A stretch of DNA of 64,000 bases from Salinicola acroporae (lineage in GTDB: Bacteria; Pseudomonadota; Gammaproteobacteria; Pseudomonadales; Halomonadaceae): the NCBI RefSeq assembly GCF_003206615.1, contig NZ_PZJW01000004.1:293081-357080 (forward strand). Direction: 5' to 3'. This document shows positions 8,402 through 17,942 of this stretch, piece after piece (position 1 is the first letter of the stretch; each line of letters opens with the position of its first letter). A model generated the notes under the pieces. It was not told where the DNA came from. It searched no databases and saw only the letters and a list, made by a program, of their open reading frames with translations. Made by a program: the position numbers and the translations under genes.

Positions 8402-8872
8402 TCAGCCGCCGAGGAAAGAGGACATGGCCTTGTCGGTGATCATGCCGCAGGCCTTTTTACCGGCCTGGTCCTTGAGATTGGTCAGGCTGAAGGTCTGGCC
8501 GTTGCCGCCCTGCAGCAGGCCGTTCAGACCTTGTTGATAACCGGCATCCTCCTTGGCCTGACTTTGGCCGCCGACCTTCTCGAGCAGGCTGTTCTTGACC
8601 TTGTCGGTCGTGCTCTCGGTATAGCCCTGCTGCTGGCAGTAGCCCAGCACCCCGGCCACATTCTGCATGCTGCCGAGATTCATCGACCCGGAGCCTAGCG
8701 AGCTGAGCAGCGAGGCCCCATCGGTGGCGCCTGATCCCTGGCCCTGGGAGGACTGCCCGGACATCATCTCGCCGGCGTTTTTCTTGACGCTGTCGAAACT
8801 GAAGGCCGACGCCATGGGGGAGGCGGCGATGGATGCGGTCAACAAGGCGGCGGGGAGGAAACGAAGATTCAT
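8402..8872 (-). CDS. DUF2501 (YjjA-like) exported protein
   Basis: 156-aa protein with a signal peptide (about residues 1-23, ending in ASA) followed by a low-complexity Gly/Ser/Gln region and the DUF2501 core: LGYCQQQGYTES, VKNSLLEKVGG and KKACGMITDKAMSSFLGG, with two conserved cysteines. E. coli YjjA belongs to this family; the function is unknown. AGGAG precedes the ATG. It is convergent with the lysR gene, about 100 bp away. Confidence 0.8.
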   Translation of the reverse strand: MNLRFLPAALLTASIAASPMASAFSFDSVKKNAGEMMSGQSSQGQGSGATDGASLLSSLGSGSMNLGSMQNVAGVLGYCQQQGYTESTTDKVKNSLLEKVGGQSQAKEDAGYQQGLNGLLQGGNGQTFSLTNLKDQAGKKACGMITDKAMSSFLGG

Positions 8873-9119
8873 GAACTCATACTCCTGGCTGGAAAAGAAA
8901 CCCCGTCGGGTTTCGATGAAACGATCCGCGAGTATCGATGATAGGGCGATGAGACGCCGTGCTGGCGCCGCCCTACGCTAGAGCAACCAGGCGCTTCTGT
9001 CCAAGCGCGATGATGACCGTCCGCGCTCCTCGATGCGATGAGGAAACGCCGAACCCGGGTCATGGTCTAGGCTTGGAGTGTCGGAAGGAGTTCGACGTTC
9101 CCTCGAGAAAGGAGATGGC

Positions 9120-9308
9120 ATGATTATCAACGTTGGCGAATTCAAGCGCCTGCTCGACGAATACGACGATCAACTCGAACTGAGCTTCAGTGGCCTGGAA
9201 TACCACCGGCTCAGGCAGAAGGGCGACAAGCACCTGGAAGTCGAGTTCGAGGAGAAGATATTCCGGGACAAGACCGGGCATATCGACATTCATGACGAAG
9301 GGCATTGA
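9120..9308 (+). CDS. Small acidic hypothetical protein, 62 aa
   Basis: The ATG at 9120 follows GAAAGGAG by about 4 bases, a strong ribosome-binding site. The product is charged (many Asp/Glu, with LDEYDDQLELSF and KHLEVEFEEKIFRDKTG), has no signal peptide or membrane segment, and is not recognised. The good translation signal and acidic composition, usual in halophiles, argue that it is real. It stands alone between the DUF2501 gene and the flavin hydroxylase gene. Confidence 0.6.
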   Translation: MIINVGEFKRLLDEYDDQLELSFSGLEYHRLRQKGDKHLEVEFEEKIFRDKTGHIDIHDEGH

Positions 9309-9477
9309 GAGCGTACTCCGGTACCGATCCGGCAGGGCGCTGCCAGCTCGGTGCCGGTGGTGTCTCGCCGGGCGCCGTGCCATTGTCCTTTGAGCGTGGC
9401 GTTCGGCAGGGGCCGCGACTTCGCCGCGGGAGGCTTTTCCGTTACCGTTACGCCATTGAGGCTAGGGAGCGGTAGGA

Positions 9478-10686
9478 ATGGATGATTCAACCCCGACCAC
9501 GCAGGTCGATGTCGCCATCGTCGGTGCTGGGCCGATCGGCCTCTGTTTCGCCAATGCGCTGTCGCGCCGGGGGGTGAGTTCGATGCTGATCGATCGCCAG
9601 CCGAGATCGGCGATGGCGGACCCCGGCAATGACGGTCGCGAGATCGCGCTGACCCGAGCATCGCAGCAGATTCTCGATCGGCTCGGCGTCTGGTCGGGTA
9701 TCGATCCCGCTGAACGGGCCCGGATGCGAGCCGCCAAGGTCTTTGACGGCCAGTCACTGTTCGCGATGGAGATCGCGCCGGGCGCCACCCGGGACGACCC
9801 GCTCGGTTGCCTGGTACCCAATCGGGTGATTCGTCGGGCTGCCTATGCTGCCTTGCAGCCGGGAGCGCCGGGGACGGGGGATATCCTGTGGCGCGACGAA
9901 CGCGAGATCGCGCGATTCCAGGCCAACGAGGCAGAGGTCGATATCGAGCTTGGCAGTGGCGAGCGTGTCCAGGCTTCGCTGCTGGTGGCGGCCGACAGCC
10001 GCTTTTCCACTACGCGGCAGGCCATGGGGATTCCGGCCCGTGCCTACCAGCATGGCGAGCAGATGCTGGTCTGCCGGATGCACCATGACGAGCCTCACGA
10101 CCAGACCGCCTGGGAATGGTTCGGTTACGGTCAGACGCTGGCGTTGTTGCCGGTCGATACCCACTGCTCATCGCTGGTGCTCACTCTCCCCCCTGAAGCC
10201 ATGGCGCATCAATTGGCGTTGAGCGACGAAGCGTTCGACGCCGATATCACCCGTCGTTTCGAGGGTCGGCTTGGCGCCATGCGTCGGATCGCCGAGCCCC
10301 ACCGTTATCCACTGGTCAGCGTCTATGCCGAGCGTTTCGTCGGCCATCGTCAGGCGCTGATCGGTGATGCCGCCGTCGGCATGCATCCGGTGACCGCGCA
10401 CGGCTTCAATCTCGGCCTGCAGGGCCTCGCCAGGCTGGCGGAGCTGATTGGCGGGGCACGCCAGCAGGGGCGAGACATTGCCTCGCCGGCCCTGCTCAAG
10501 CGTTATCAGCGCGAACAGCGGCTGGCGACAGGCCCGTTGTTCGCAGCGACCTTGGCGATCGTCGGGCTATATACCGACGATCGGCCGCCGGCCAGGCTGT
10601 TACGCAAGGCGATATTGAGAGCCGGCGAGACGGCCTGGCCCATTCGGCGCCTGATCGCCGATCATTTGACCCGTTCGGCAAGTTAG
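9478..10686 (+). CDS. FAD-dependent aromatic hydroxylase, UbiH/UbiF/UbiM family
   Basis: 402-aa flavoprotein monooxygenase. It has an N-terminal Rossmann motif VGAGPIG (about residues 15-21), a DGREIAL segment near residue 57 in the place of the family's D-R motif, a central DS/FAD contact (VAADSRFSTTRQAMG) and a C-terminal GD motif in LIGDAAVGMHPVTAHGFNLGLQG. These define ring hydroxylases of ubiquinone synthesis. The DGREIAL form and compact length resemble UbiM, but UbiH or UbiF relatives are not excluded. A GGGAGC/GTAGGA stretch precedes the ATG. It is followed 51 bp later by gnd; no functional link is evident. Confidence 0.82.
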   Translation: MDDSTPTTQVDVAIVGAGPIGLCFANALSRRGVSSMLIDRQPRSAMADPGNDGREIALTRASQQILDRLGVWSGIDPAERARMRAAKVFDGQSLFAMEIAPGATRDDPLGCLVPNRVIRRAAYAALQPGAPGTGDILWRDEREIARFQANEAEVDIELGSGERVQASLLVAADSRFSTTRQAMGIPARAYQHGEQMLVCRMHHDEPHDQTAWEWFGYGQTLALLPVDTHCSSLVLTLPPEAMAHQLALSDEAFDADITRRFEGRLGAMRRIAEPHRYPLVSVYAERFVGHRQALIGDAAVGMHPVTAHGFNLGLQGLARLAELIGGARQQGRDIASPALLKRYQREQRLATGPLFAATLAIVGLYTDDRPPARLLRKAILRAGETAWPIRRLIADHLTRSAS

Positions 10687-10737
10687 CGACTGGCGGGTCA
10701 GCCTTGTTATCTCCGTTCACGCTCGACAGGAGTTCGT

Positions 10738-11640
10738 ATGGATCTTGCAATGGTGGGCTTGGGGCGCATGGGCGCCAATATGGCGGAGCGCCTGGTGCGC
10801 AGCGGTCATCGCGTGGTGGGCGTCGATCCCAGCGAGGAGGCGAGGGCCCGGGCGGCGGACAAGGGCATCGAGCCGGCGGTGTCGCTGGCAGCGGCAGTCG
10901 ACGCACTACCGTCACCCAGAGTCGTCTGGCTGATGGTGCCCGCCGGCCCGCCGGTGGACAAGTTGATCGCCGAACTCGAACCGCTGCTGGCCGCCGACGA
11001 CGTGATCATCGACGGCGGCAACTCGATGTACAAGGACACGCTGCGCCGCGCGGCGCAGTCGCGCTCGAATCGTCTGCACTATGTGGATGTCGGCACCAGC
11101 GGCGGCGTCTGGGGGCTCGCCGAGGGCTACAGCATGATGGTGGGCGGCGAGACCGGGGTGGTCGAGTCGCTCCGGCCGCTGTTCGAAGCGCTCGCTCCTG
11201 CCGCGGACAAGGGGTGGGGGCACGTCGGCCCCAGCGGTGCGGGTCACTTCACCAAGATGGTCCACAATGGCATCGAGTACGGCATGATGCAGGCCTACGC
11301 CGAGGGCTTCGCGATCATGGAGCGCAAGGATTTCGAGCTCGATCTGCATCAGATCGCCGAGATCTGGCGCCACGGCAGCGTGGTGCGCTCCTGGCTGCTC
11401 GACCTGACCGCCGATGCACTGGAAAAGAATCCGTCGCTGGAGGGTATCGCGCCCTATGTCTCGGACTCCGGCGAGGGGCGCTGGACCGTGAACGAGGCGA
11501 TTGAACTCGAGGTCAGCGCGCCGGTAATCACGCTCTCCCTGCTCGAGCGGCTGCGCTCGCGCGAGCAGGACTCCTATGGTGACAAGCTGCTCTCCGCCAT
11601 GCGCAACGAATTTGGCGGACACGAGATCAAGAAGGGCTGA
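10738..11640 (+). CDS. gnd: 6-phosphogluconate dehydrogenase, short (GntZ/YqeC-type) form
   Basis: Decarboxylating dehydrogenase converting 6-phosphogluconate to ribulose 5-phosphate. The 300-aa length, the N-terminal GLGRMGANMA nucleotide-binding motif, DVGTSGGVWGL and GHFTKMVHNGIEYGMM (catalytic Lys and substrate-binding residues) match the short form, which is commonly NAD-dependent; classical Gnd is about 470 aa. The ATG follows GACAGGAG. A strong terminator lies about 105 bp downstream, so it ends a transcription unit. Confidence 0.88.
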   Translation: MDLAMVGLGRMGANMAERLVRSGHRVVGVDPSEEARARAADKGIEPAVSLAAAVDALPSPRVVWLMVPAGPPVDKLIAELEPLLAADDVIIDGGNSMYKDTLRRAAQSRSNRLHYVDVGTSGGVWGLAEGYSMMVGGETGVVESLRPLFEALAPAADKGWGHVGPSGAGHFTKMVHNGIEYGMMQAYAEGFAIMERKDFELDLHQIAEIWRHGSVVRSWLLDLTADALEKNPSLEGIAPYVSDSGEGRWTVNEAIELEVSAPVITLSLLERLRSREQDSYGDKLLSAMRNEFGGHEIKKG

Positions 11641-11746
11641 TCGAAGTGCCTCCATGGCTGGCGTATCGTCGTGCCGCCACGTCGGGATCGACCTTCGTCA
11701 CGCTACCCCACCCATTCTCTTCCACTACCAGATAGTGTGTTCAGAG

Positions 11747-11777
11747 ACGCCGGGAGACACAAGTCTCCCGGCGTTTT
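11747..11777 (+). terminator. Rho-independent terminator after gnd
   Basis: Perfect 12-bp stem (ACGCCGGGAGAC / GTCTCCCGGCGT) with an ACAA loop, ending in TTTT. It separates gnd from the nrd operon. Confidence 0.9.
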
Positions 11778-11855
11778 CGGCTGGAAACACACTCGATTTT
11801 CGACCTTGACAGGCCGGGAAGCCGGCTACCATGCGGGCTCCCGAGCGGTGCGAAA

Positions 11856-11864
11856 CTATCCACA
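11856..11864 (+). promoter_or_regulatory. DnaA-box-like site upstream of nrdHIEF
   Basis: CTATCCACA matches the consensus TTATCCACA at 8 of 9 positions, just upstream of the nrd promoter candidate. DnaA control of ribonucleotide reductase is known for E. coli nrdAB; here it is an inference from one site. The 390-bp gap 11641-12030 otherwise holds the gnd terminator, the NrdR boxes and the nrdH ribosome-binding site. Confidence 0.4.
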
Positions 11865-11869
11865 GGATG

Positions 11870-11927
11870 TTGACAGAAAAAGACCACATCTATGCTTGGA
11901 AAAACCGCCGGCTACCATATATAGTGT
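11870..11927 (+). promoter_or_regulatory. nrd promoter candidate with paired NrdR boxes
   Basis: A TTGACA -35 (11870-11875) is followed after 15 bp by TATGCT (11891-11896). A good NrdR-box match, CCATATATAGTGT (11915-11927), fits the consensus ACACTATATATAGTGT except at its 5' edge. A weaker match (11881-11896) starts exactly 31 bp upstream, the three-helical-turn spacing usual for NrdR pairs, and overlaps the -10. This layout suits repression of nrdHIEF by NrdR-(d)ATP. Confidence 0.65.
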
Positions 11928-12030
11928 TTTTCCAGAGGCGGCGGGAGCGGCGCGAAACCGTGATTTCCCAACCGCCATAGCCTGCACCATCGGCTGTCGA
12001 TGGCGTCTTTCCCTGTCAAGGATGGTTATC

Positions 12031-12255
12031 ATGAGCATCACGATCTATAGCAAGCCGGCCTGCGTCCAGTGCAACGCCACATACCGCGCTCTGGACAAGC
12101 AAGGAATCGACTATACCGTGGTTGATCTGACCCAAGACGCCGATGCCATGCAGCGCGTTCAGAACCTCGGCTATCGCCAGGTGCCGGTCGTGGTCGCGGG
12201 TGAAGATCACTGGGCCGGGTTCCGTCCGGACAAGATCAGCACGCTGGTCGCCTGA
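12031..12255 (+). CDS. nrdH: Glutaredoxin-like NrdH, electron donor for class Ib RNR
   Basis: 74-aa thioredoxin-fold protein that reduces the class Ib ribonucleotide reductase. The redox motif CVQC is at residues 11-14 and the NrdH-specific WAGFRPD segment is near the C-terminus. The start is set by AAGGA about 8 bases upstream of the ATG at 12031. It is the first gene of nrdH-nrdI-nrdE-nrdF, below the NrdR boxes. Confidence 0.95.
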   Translation: MSITIYSKPACVQCNATYRALDKQGIDYTVVDLTQDADAMQRVQNLGYRQVPVVVAGEDHWAGFRPDKISTLVA

Positions 12256-12349
12256 TCCGATCGCTTCGCATCTTTCAGGCTCGAATCTTTCCGGCTAGCG
12301 CTGGCTTCGCCCGCGCTGCCGAAACCGCGCAGGGGCGCAGGAGACCGTC

Positions 12350-12754
12350 ATGGCTGGGCTGGTCTATTTTTCGACCAAATCAGGCAATACGCGGCGCTTC
12401 GTCGAGAAACTGGGTCTGCCGGCCAGCCGGATTCCGCTGAACCGAAGCGACCCACCCCTGCAGGTCGAGACACCCTATATTCTCGTAGTACCGACCTATG
12501 GTGACGGTGATCCGCGCTCCGCGGTGCCCGCGCCAGTCATTCGCTTTCTGAATGACGAACATAACCGGTCCCTGATTCGCGGCGTCATCGCCGGCGGCAA
12601 CACCAATTTCGGCGAGGCTTTTGGCCTGGCGGGACGGGTTGTCGCGAGCAAGTGTCGGGTACCGCTTCTCTATCGTTTCGAACTGATGGGCACGGCAGAA
12701 GATGTCCATCGAGTCCTTGCAGGGGTGACCGAATTTTGGAAACGCTCAGCCTAG
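12350..12754 (+). CDS. nrdI: NrdI flavodoxin-like activator of class Ib RNR
   Basis: 134-aa flavodoxin-like protein that supplies oxidant for assembling the dimanganese-tyrosyl radical cofactor of NrdF. It shows the FMN phosphate loop [12 protein letters not shown] near the N-terminus, PTYGDGD, and the GNTNFGEAF segment characteristic of NrdI. AGGAG lies 7 bases before the ATG. It overlaps the start of nrdE by 19 bp. Confidence 0.95.
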   Translation: MAGLVYFSTKSGNTRRFVEKLGLPASRIPLNRSDPPLQVETPYILVVPTYGDGDPRSAVPAPVIRFLNDEHNRSLIRGVIAGGNTNFGEAFGLAGRVVASKCRVPLLYRFELMGTAEDVHRVLAGVTEFWKRSA

Positions 12755-14913
12755 ATACGGGTACGACCGTGCGGCCTGCCGTCAGCGCCGACCACAACGC
12801 CAAGGCGCTCGATTACCACGCGCTCAACGCCATGTTGAACCTGTATGACGCCAACGGTCGTCTGCAGCTCGACAAGGACAGGGAAGCGGCGCGTCAGTAT
12901 TTCCTGCAGCACGTGAACCAGAACACGGTGTTCTTTCACTCGCTGAAGGAAAAGCTCGACTACCTGGTGGAGGAGGGCTACTACGAGCAGCAGGTGCTCG
13001 ACCAGTACGACTTCGGCTTCGTGACGGCACTGTTCGATCAAGCCTACGCGGCGAAATTCCGTTTCCAGAGCTTCCTGGGCGCGTTCAAGTACTACACCAG
13101 CTACACGCTCAAGACTTTCGACGGCAAGCGTTACCTCGAGCGTTTCGAAGACCGCGTCTGCATGGTGGCGCTGTCGCTGGCGCGCGGCGACGAAACCCTG
13201 GCGCGTCAGCTGGTCGAGGAGATCATCCACGGCCGCTTTCAGCCGGCGACACCGACCTTCCTCAACTGCGGCAAGCGCCAGCGCGGCGAGCTGGTCTCCT
13301 GCTTCCTGCTGCGCATCGAGGACAACATGGAGTCGATCGGTCGCTCGATCAATTCCGCGCTGCAGCTCTCCAAGCGCGGCGGCGGGGTGGCGTTCTCGCT
13401 CTCCAACGTGCGGGAATCCGGCGCGCCGATCAAGCGCATCGAGAACCAGTCCTCCGGCATCATCCCGATCATGAAGATGCTCGAGGACGCCTTCTCCTAC
13501 GCCAACCAGCTGGGCGCGCGCCAGGGTGCCGGGGCGGTCTATCTCAACGCCCACCATCCGGACATCCTGCGTTTCCTCGACACCAAGCGCGAGAACGCCG
13601 ACGAGAAGATCCGTATCAAGACGCTGTCGCTCGGCATCGTGATGCCGGACATCACCTTCGAGCTGGCCAAGCGCAACGAGGAGATGTACCTGTTCTCGCC
13701 CTATGACGTGGAGCGCATCTACGGCGTGCCGTTCGGCGACATCAGCGTCACCGAGAAGTACGAGGAGATGGTCGCCGACGGTCGTATCCGCAAGAAGAAG
13801 ATCAACGCCCGCGAACTGTTCCAGACCATCGCCGAGCTGCAGTTCGAATCCGGCTATCCGTATCTGATGTTCGAAGACACGGTAAACCGCGCCAACCCGA
13901 TCCACGGCCGGATCAACATGTCGAACCTCTGCTCGGAGATCCTGCAGGTCAACACGCCCACCGAGTACGACGACGATCTCGGCTATCGGCACATCGGCGA
14001 GGACATCTCCTGCAACCTGGGCTCGCTCAACATCGCCAAGACCATGGATTCGCCGGACTTCGGCACCACGGTGGAGGCTGCCATTCGCGGTCTGACCGCG
14101 GTCTCCGAGATGAGTAACATCACCTCGGTGCCGTCGATCGCCGAAGGCAACGCCAAGTCTCACGCCATCGGCCTGGGGCAGATGAACCTGCACGGCTACC
14201 TGGCCCGCGAGCACATTCTCTATGGCAGCGAAGAGGGGTTGGATTTCACCAACATCTACTTCTATACCATCGCGTTCCATGCCCTCCGGGCGTCCAATCG
14301 CATCGCCATCGAGCGCGACCAGCGCTTCGCCGGCTTCGAGCAGTCGACCTATGCCAGTGGCGAGTACTTCGACAAGTACACCGAGCAGGCGTGGGAGCCG
14401 AAGACCGAGAAGGTGCGCGGCTTGTTCGAGAAGAGCGGTATCGCCATTCCGACCCAGGACGACTGGCGCGAGCTCAAGGCATCGGTAATGGCCCATGGGC
14501 TGTTCAACCGCAACCTGCAGGCGATTCCGCCCACCGGCTCGATCTCGTACATCAACAATTCGACCTCGAGCATCCACCCGGTGACGGCCAAGGTCGAGAT
14601 TCGCAAGGAAGGCAAGCTGGGCCGGGTCTATTATCCGGCGCCGTACCTGACCGACGAGAATCAGGCGTACTATCAGGACGCCTACGAGCTCGGCCCCGAG
14701 AAGATCATCGACACCTACGCCGAGGCGACGCAGCACGTCGACCAGGGCCTGTCGCTGACGCTGTTCTTCCGCGACACCGCGACCACGCGTGACGTCAACC
14801 GTGCGCAGATCTACGCCTGGCGCAAGGGTATCAAGACGATCTACTACATCCGTCTGCGCCAGGCCGCTCTCGAGGGAACGGAAGTCGAAGGCTGCGTTTC
14901 CTGCACGCTGTAA
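12736..14913 (+). CDS. nrdE: Class Ib ribonucleotide reductase large subunit NrdE
   Basis: Catalytic alpha subunit, 725 aa from a TTG at 12736, about the normal NrdE length. The TTG is preferred because AGGGGTG lies 8-9 bases upstream; the first in-frame ATG, at 12832, would remove part of the N-terminus. Active-site segments are visible: [44 protein letters not shown] and [18 protein letters not shown], and the protein ends in the redox pair CVSC. As usual for class Ib there is no N-terminal ATP cone. It overlaps nrdI, implying translational coupling. Confidence 0.95.
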   Translation: METLSLDTGTTVRPAVSADHNAKALDYHALNAMLNLYDANGRLQLDKDREAARQYFLQHVNQNTVFFHSLKEKLDYLVEEGYYEQQVLDQYDFGFVTALFDQAYAAKFRFQSFLGAFKYYTSYTLKTFDGKRYLERFEDRVCMVALSLARGDETLARQLVEEIIHGRFQPATPTFLNCGKRQRGELVSCFLLRIEDNMESIGRSINSALQLSKRGGGVAFSLSNVRESGAPIKRIENQSSGIIPIMKMLEDAFSYANQLGARQGAGAVYLNAHHPDILRFLDTKRENADEKIRIKTLSLGIVMPDITFELAKRNEEMYLFSPYDVERIYGVPFGDISVTEKYEEMVADGRIRKKKINARELFQTIAELQFESGYPYLMFEDTVNRANPIHGRINMSNLCSEILQVNTPTEYDDDLGYRHIGEDISCNLGSLNIAKTMDSPDFGTTVEAAIRGLTAVSEMSNITSVPSIAEGNAKSHAIGLGQMNLHGYLAREHILYGSEEGLDFTNIYFYTIAFHALRASNRIAIERDQRFAGFEQSTYASGEYFDKYTEQAWEPKTEKVRGLFEKSGIAIPTQDDWRELKASVMAHGLFNRNLQAIPPTGSISYINNSTSSIHPVTAKVEIRKEGKLGRVYYPAPYLTDENQAYYQDAYELGPEKIIDTYAEATQHVDQGLSLTLFFRDTATTRDVNRAQIYAWRKGIKTIYYIRLRQAALEGTEVEGCVSCTL

Positions 14914-14929
14914 GCCTGAATCTGTTTGA

Positions 14930-15958
<1,029 letters not shown>

Positions 15959-15980
15959 TCCCAACTGCCTATCTCGACAA

Positions 15981-16008
15981 AAGCCGCCCTGCCCAGGGCG
16001 GCTTTTTT
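15981..16008 (+). terminator. Rho-independent terminator after nrdF
   Basis: 11-bp stem AAGCCGCCCTG / CAGGGCGGCTT with a CC loop and a run of six T. Confidence 0.92.
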
Positions 16009-16154
16009 GTGCCTATCCGAACCTCGGCCCTCGCGATCGCGGCAGAACAGCCAATATCGTGGCGCGACCTTCCTCGCTCGCTGCACACTGTCTGCACGAA
16101 ACCGCGCGATAGTGCTCCTGCACCGCGTCTCGGTGCGCAACCGGAGTCGAAGTC

Positions 16155-16889
16155 ATGAAATTTCACACGTCACTCATCGCGCTGGCCGTTGCCGCTTCCA
16201 CCTTGTCACCATTGGCCATGGCCGCTCCCACCGAACAACCCAGGCCGCCTGCGCCCCACGAGGCACCCATGGCCCACGCCAACCCGCTCAAGGCGGCGGT
16301 GGTCGCCAGTTGGAACCTCGACGAGGACAAGCTGGCCAGGCTGGCCCAGGCCGACAGCGATTTCCATGCCGGTCTCCAGCAACTGCTTGGCAACGATGAC
16401 CAAGCAGCGCCCGAGCAGCGCCGTGCCGCCATGGAGTCACTCCTCCAGCAGCAGCGCGAGCAACTCACCGACGTGCTCAGCGATGAACAGCTGCACGCCT
16501 ACCAGATGCTGGAGCGTCCCCGGCCTCCGATGATCCGTCACGGCGGACCGCGCCTGGATCCCGAGCAGATGACCGCACAACTCGAGCAGCGCTACGCCCC
16601 GCTGTTCGCGACCTGGAATCTCGATCAGGCACAGAGCGCCAAGGTGCTCAACGCCGAACGCACCTTCTTCGATGGCTTGCATCAGTTGAAGCGCCCCGAC
16701 ATGAGGGGCGACGGCGAATCGCAGGACGCGCGCGGAGCCCGGTTCAAGCAGTTGCTGGAGCAGCGCCACAGCGCGCTCTCCTCGGTGCTGGACGACGAGC
16801 AGGTCACGGCATTCGAAGCACTGACCAAGCCGCCGCGTGGACCTCATCACGGCCCGCGACCGGACGGCGAGGCGCCTGCGGCCGGCTGA
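16155..16889 (+). CDS. Exported Spy/LTXXQ-like protein with internal duplication
   Basis: 244-aa protein with a signal peptide (about residues 1-23, cleavage after AMA), so periplasmic. The mature part holds two related helical units of about 100 aa: each has a WNLD start (ASWNLDEDKLARL and ATWNLDQAQSAKV), a central helix and a 'VL(S/D)DEQ' element (LTDVLSDEQLHAY and LSSVLDDEQVTAF) followed by a Pro/His-rich linker. The unit resembles Spy/CpxP LTxxQ-type chaperones in size, charge and helical repeat pattern, but the match is by pattern only. It is monocistronic with its own terminator. Confidence 0.6.
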   Translation: MKFHTSLIALAVAASTLSPLAMAAPTEQPRPPAPHEAPMAHANPLKAAVVASWNLDEDKLARLAQADSDFHAGLQQLLGNDDQAAPEQRRAAMESLLQQQREQLTDVLSDEQLHAYQMLERPRPPMIRHGGPRLDPEQMTAQLEQRYAPLFATWNLDQAQSAKVLNAERTFFDGLHQLKRPDMRGDGESQDARGARFKQLLEQRHSALSSVLDDEQVTAFEALTKPPRGPHHGPRPDGEAPAAG

Positions 16890-16910
16890 TGCCGCCATCA
16901 CGCCGATACC

Positions 16911-16935
16911 AGCCCTTCCTCGGAAGGGCTTTTTC
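16911..16935 (+). terminator. Rho-independent terminator after the Spy-like gene
   Basis: 9-bp stem AGCCCTTCC / GGAAGGGCT with a TC loop, then TTTTT. Confidence 0.88.
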
Positions 16936-17034
16936 ATGCTCGCGCCACATGGTTGCCTGACGTCCTCGACCACAGTTGTTAGTCTTTAGCCGAACCTGCA
17001 TCGTCATTCACCCTCTGCGATCGGAAACCGACCC

Positions 17035-17655
17035 ATGGAAGATCAATGGCTCGCCTGGGCCAAGCGGCTCTCGGCGCTGGCCGATACCGGGCTGCACTAC
17101 TGCCGCGACAAGTTCGATCGCGAGCGCTATGAAGAAGTCGCCGAGATTTCGGCATCGATGATGTCGGCGCTGGGCGATATTCCCATCGGCCACGTGAATC
17201 TGGCGCTGGGCGAAGGCGAGGGTCATGTCACCCCCAAGATCGATGTGCGCGCGGCGATCATCGACGACGGCAGGATTCTGCTGGTCAGGGAGAAGATGGA
17301 CGGACGCTGGACGATGCCCGGCGGCTACGCCGAGATCGGGCTCTCGGCTGCCGAGAACACGATCAAGGAGGTGTGGGAAGAGGCTGGTGTCAGGGTCGAA
17401 GCCAAGCGGCTCTACGCCATCCGCCACAAGGCGAAGCACGCTTATCCCGCCGACGTGCTCGATTTCTACAAGCTGTTCTTCCTCTGTGAGCGGCTCGATG
17501 GTGCCCCGCTGGACCCTGGGCATGAAGTGCACGACGCCGCCTACTTCTCGCCCACGGCGCTGCCGCCGCTCTCCGAGCCACGCGTCATCGCCCGGGACAT
17601 CGAGGATGCGTTCGCCTTCCATGCCCAGCCGCAGCGGCCGGCGCTGATCGACTAG
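17035..17655 (+). CDS. NUDIX hydrolase with N-terminal Nudix_N domain (ADP-ribose/CDP-choline type)
   Basis: 206-aa protein. The first 55 or so residues form the helical N-terminal extension (WAKRLSALADTGLHYCRDKFDRERYEEV) typical of the family containing CDP-choline diphosphatases. The NUDIX box is GGYAEIGLSAAENTIKEVWEEAGV, where the first Glu of GX5E is Leu and the Arg of REUXEE is Lys; both changes are usual in this subfamily. It probably hydrolyses a nucleoside diphosphate linked to a small moiety. It stands alone. Confidence 0.85.
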   Translation: MEDQWLAWAKRLSALADTGLHYCRDKFDRERYEEVAEISASMMSALGDIPIGHVNLALGEGEGHVTPKIDVRAAIIDDGRILLVREKMDGRWTMPGGYAEIGLSAAENTIKEVWEEAGVRVEAKRLYAIRHKAKHAYPADVLDFYKLFFLCERLDGAPLDPGHEVHDAAYFSPTALPPLSEPRVIARDIEDAFAFHAQPQRPALID

Positions 17656-17942
17656 GTCATGTCAGACAAGTACTGCGCTCCGCCGTGCGGGGTTAAAAAC
17701 GGGTTCACTGAATAACGCTCAGAACGTCCGCAGGGCGAGTGGAGCGGACAACATGCTCATTGCCATCGCGTAAACGGGAGCGCCAGCCCGGGCCGCCTTT
17801 GACTCGCGACATCCTTGTCGCTCGCATTTCGTGCAGCGACGCTGTCCAGGTCGTCAATCCTGACGATTTGTCGCCAAGTGGCGCCTGGTCCGGGCTTCGC
17901 TCGTCGACTTTTCAGACAACATCCAGGGTAGGGTCGCGGCGC

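Noticed and set aside
17658..17714. A possible 18-aa peptide (ATG at 17658) after the NUDIX gene
   Set aside because: Too short to support, with no ribosome-binding site; nothing else in the 17656-17942 gap supports a gene.
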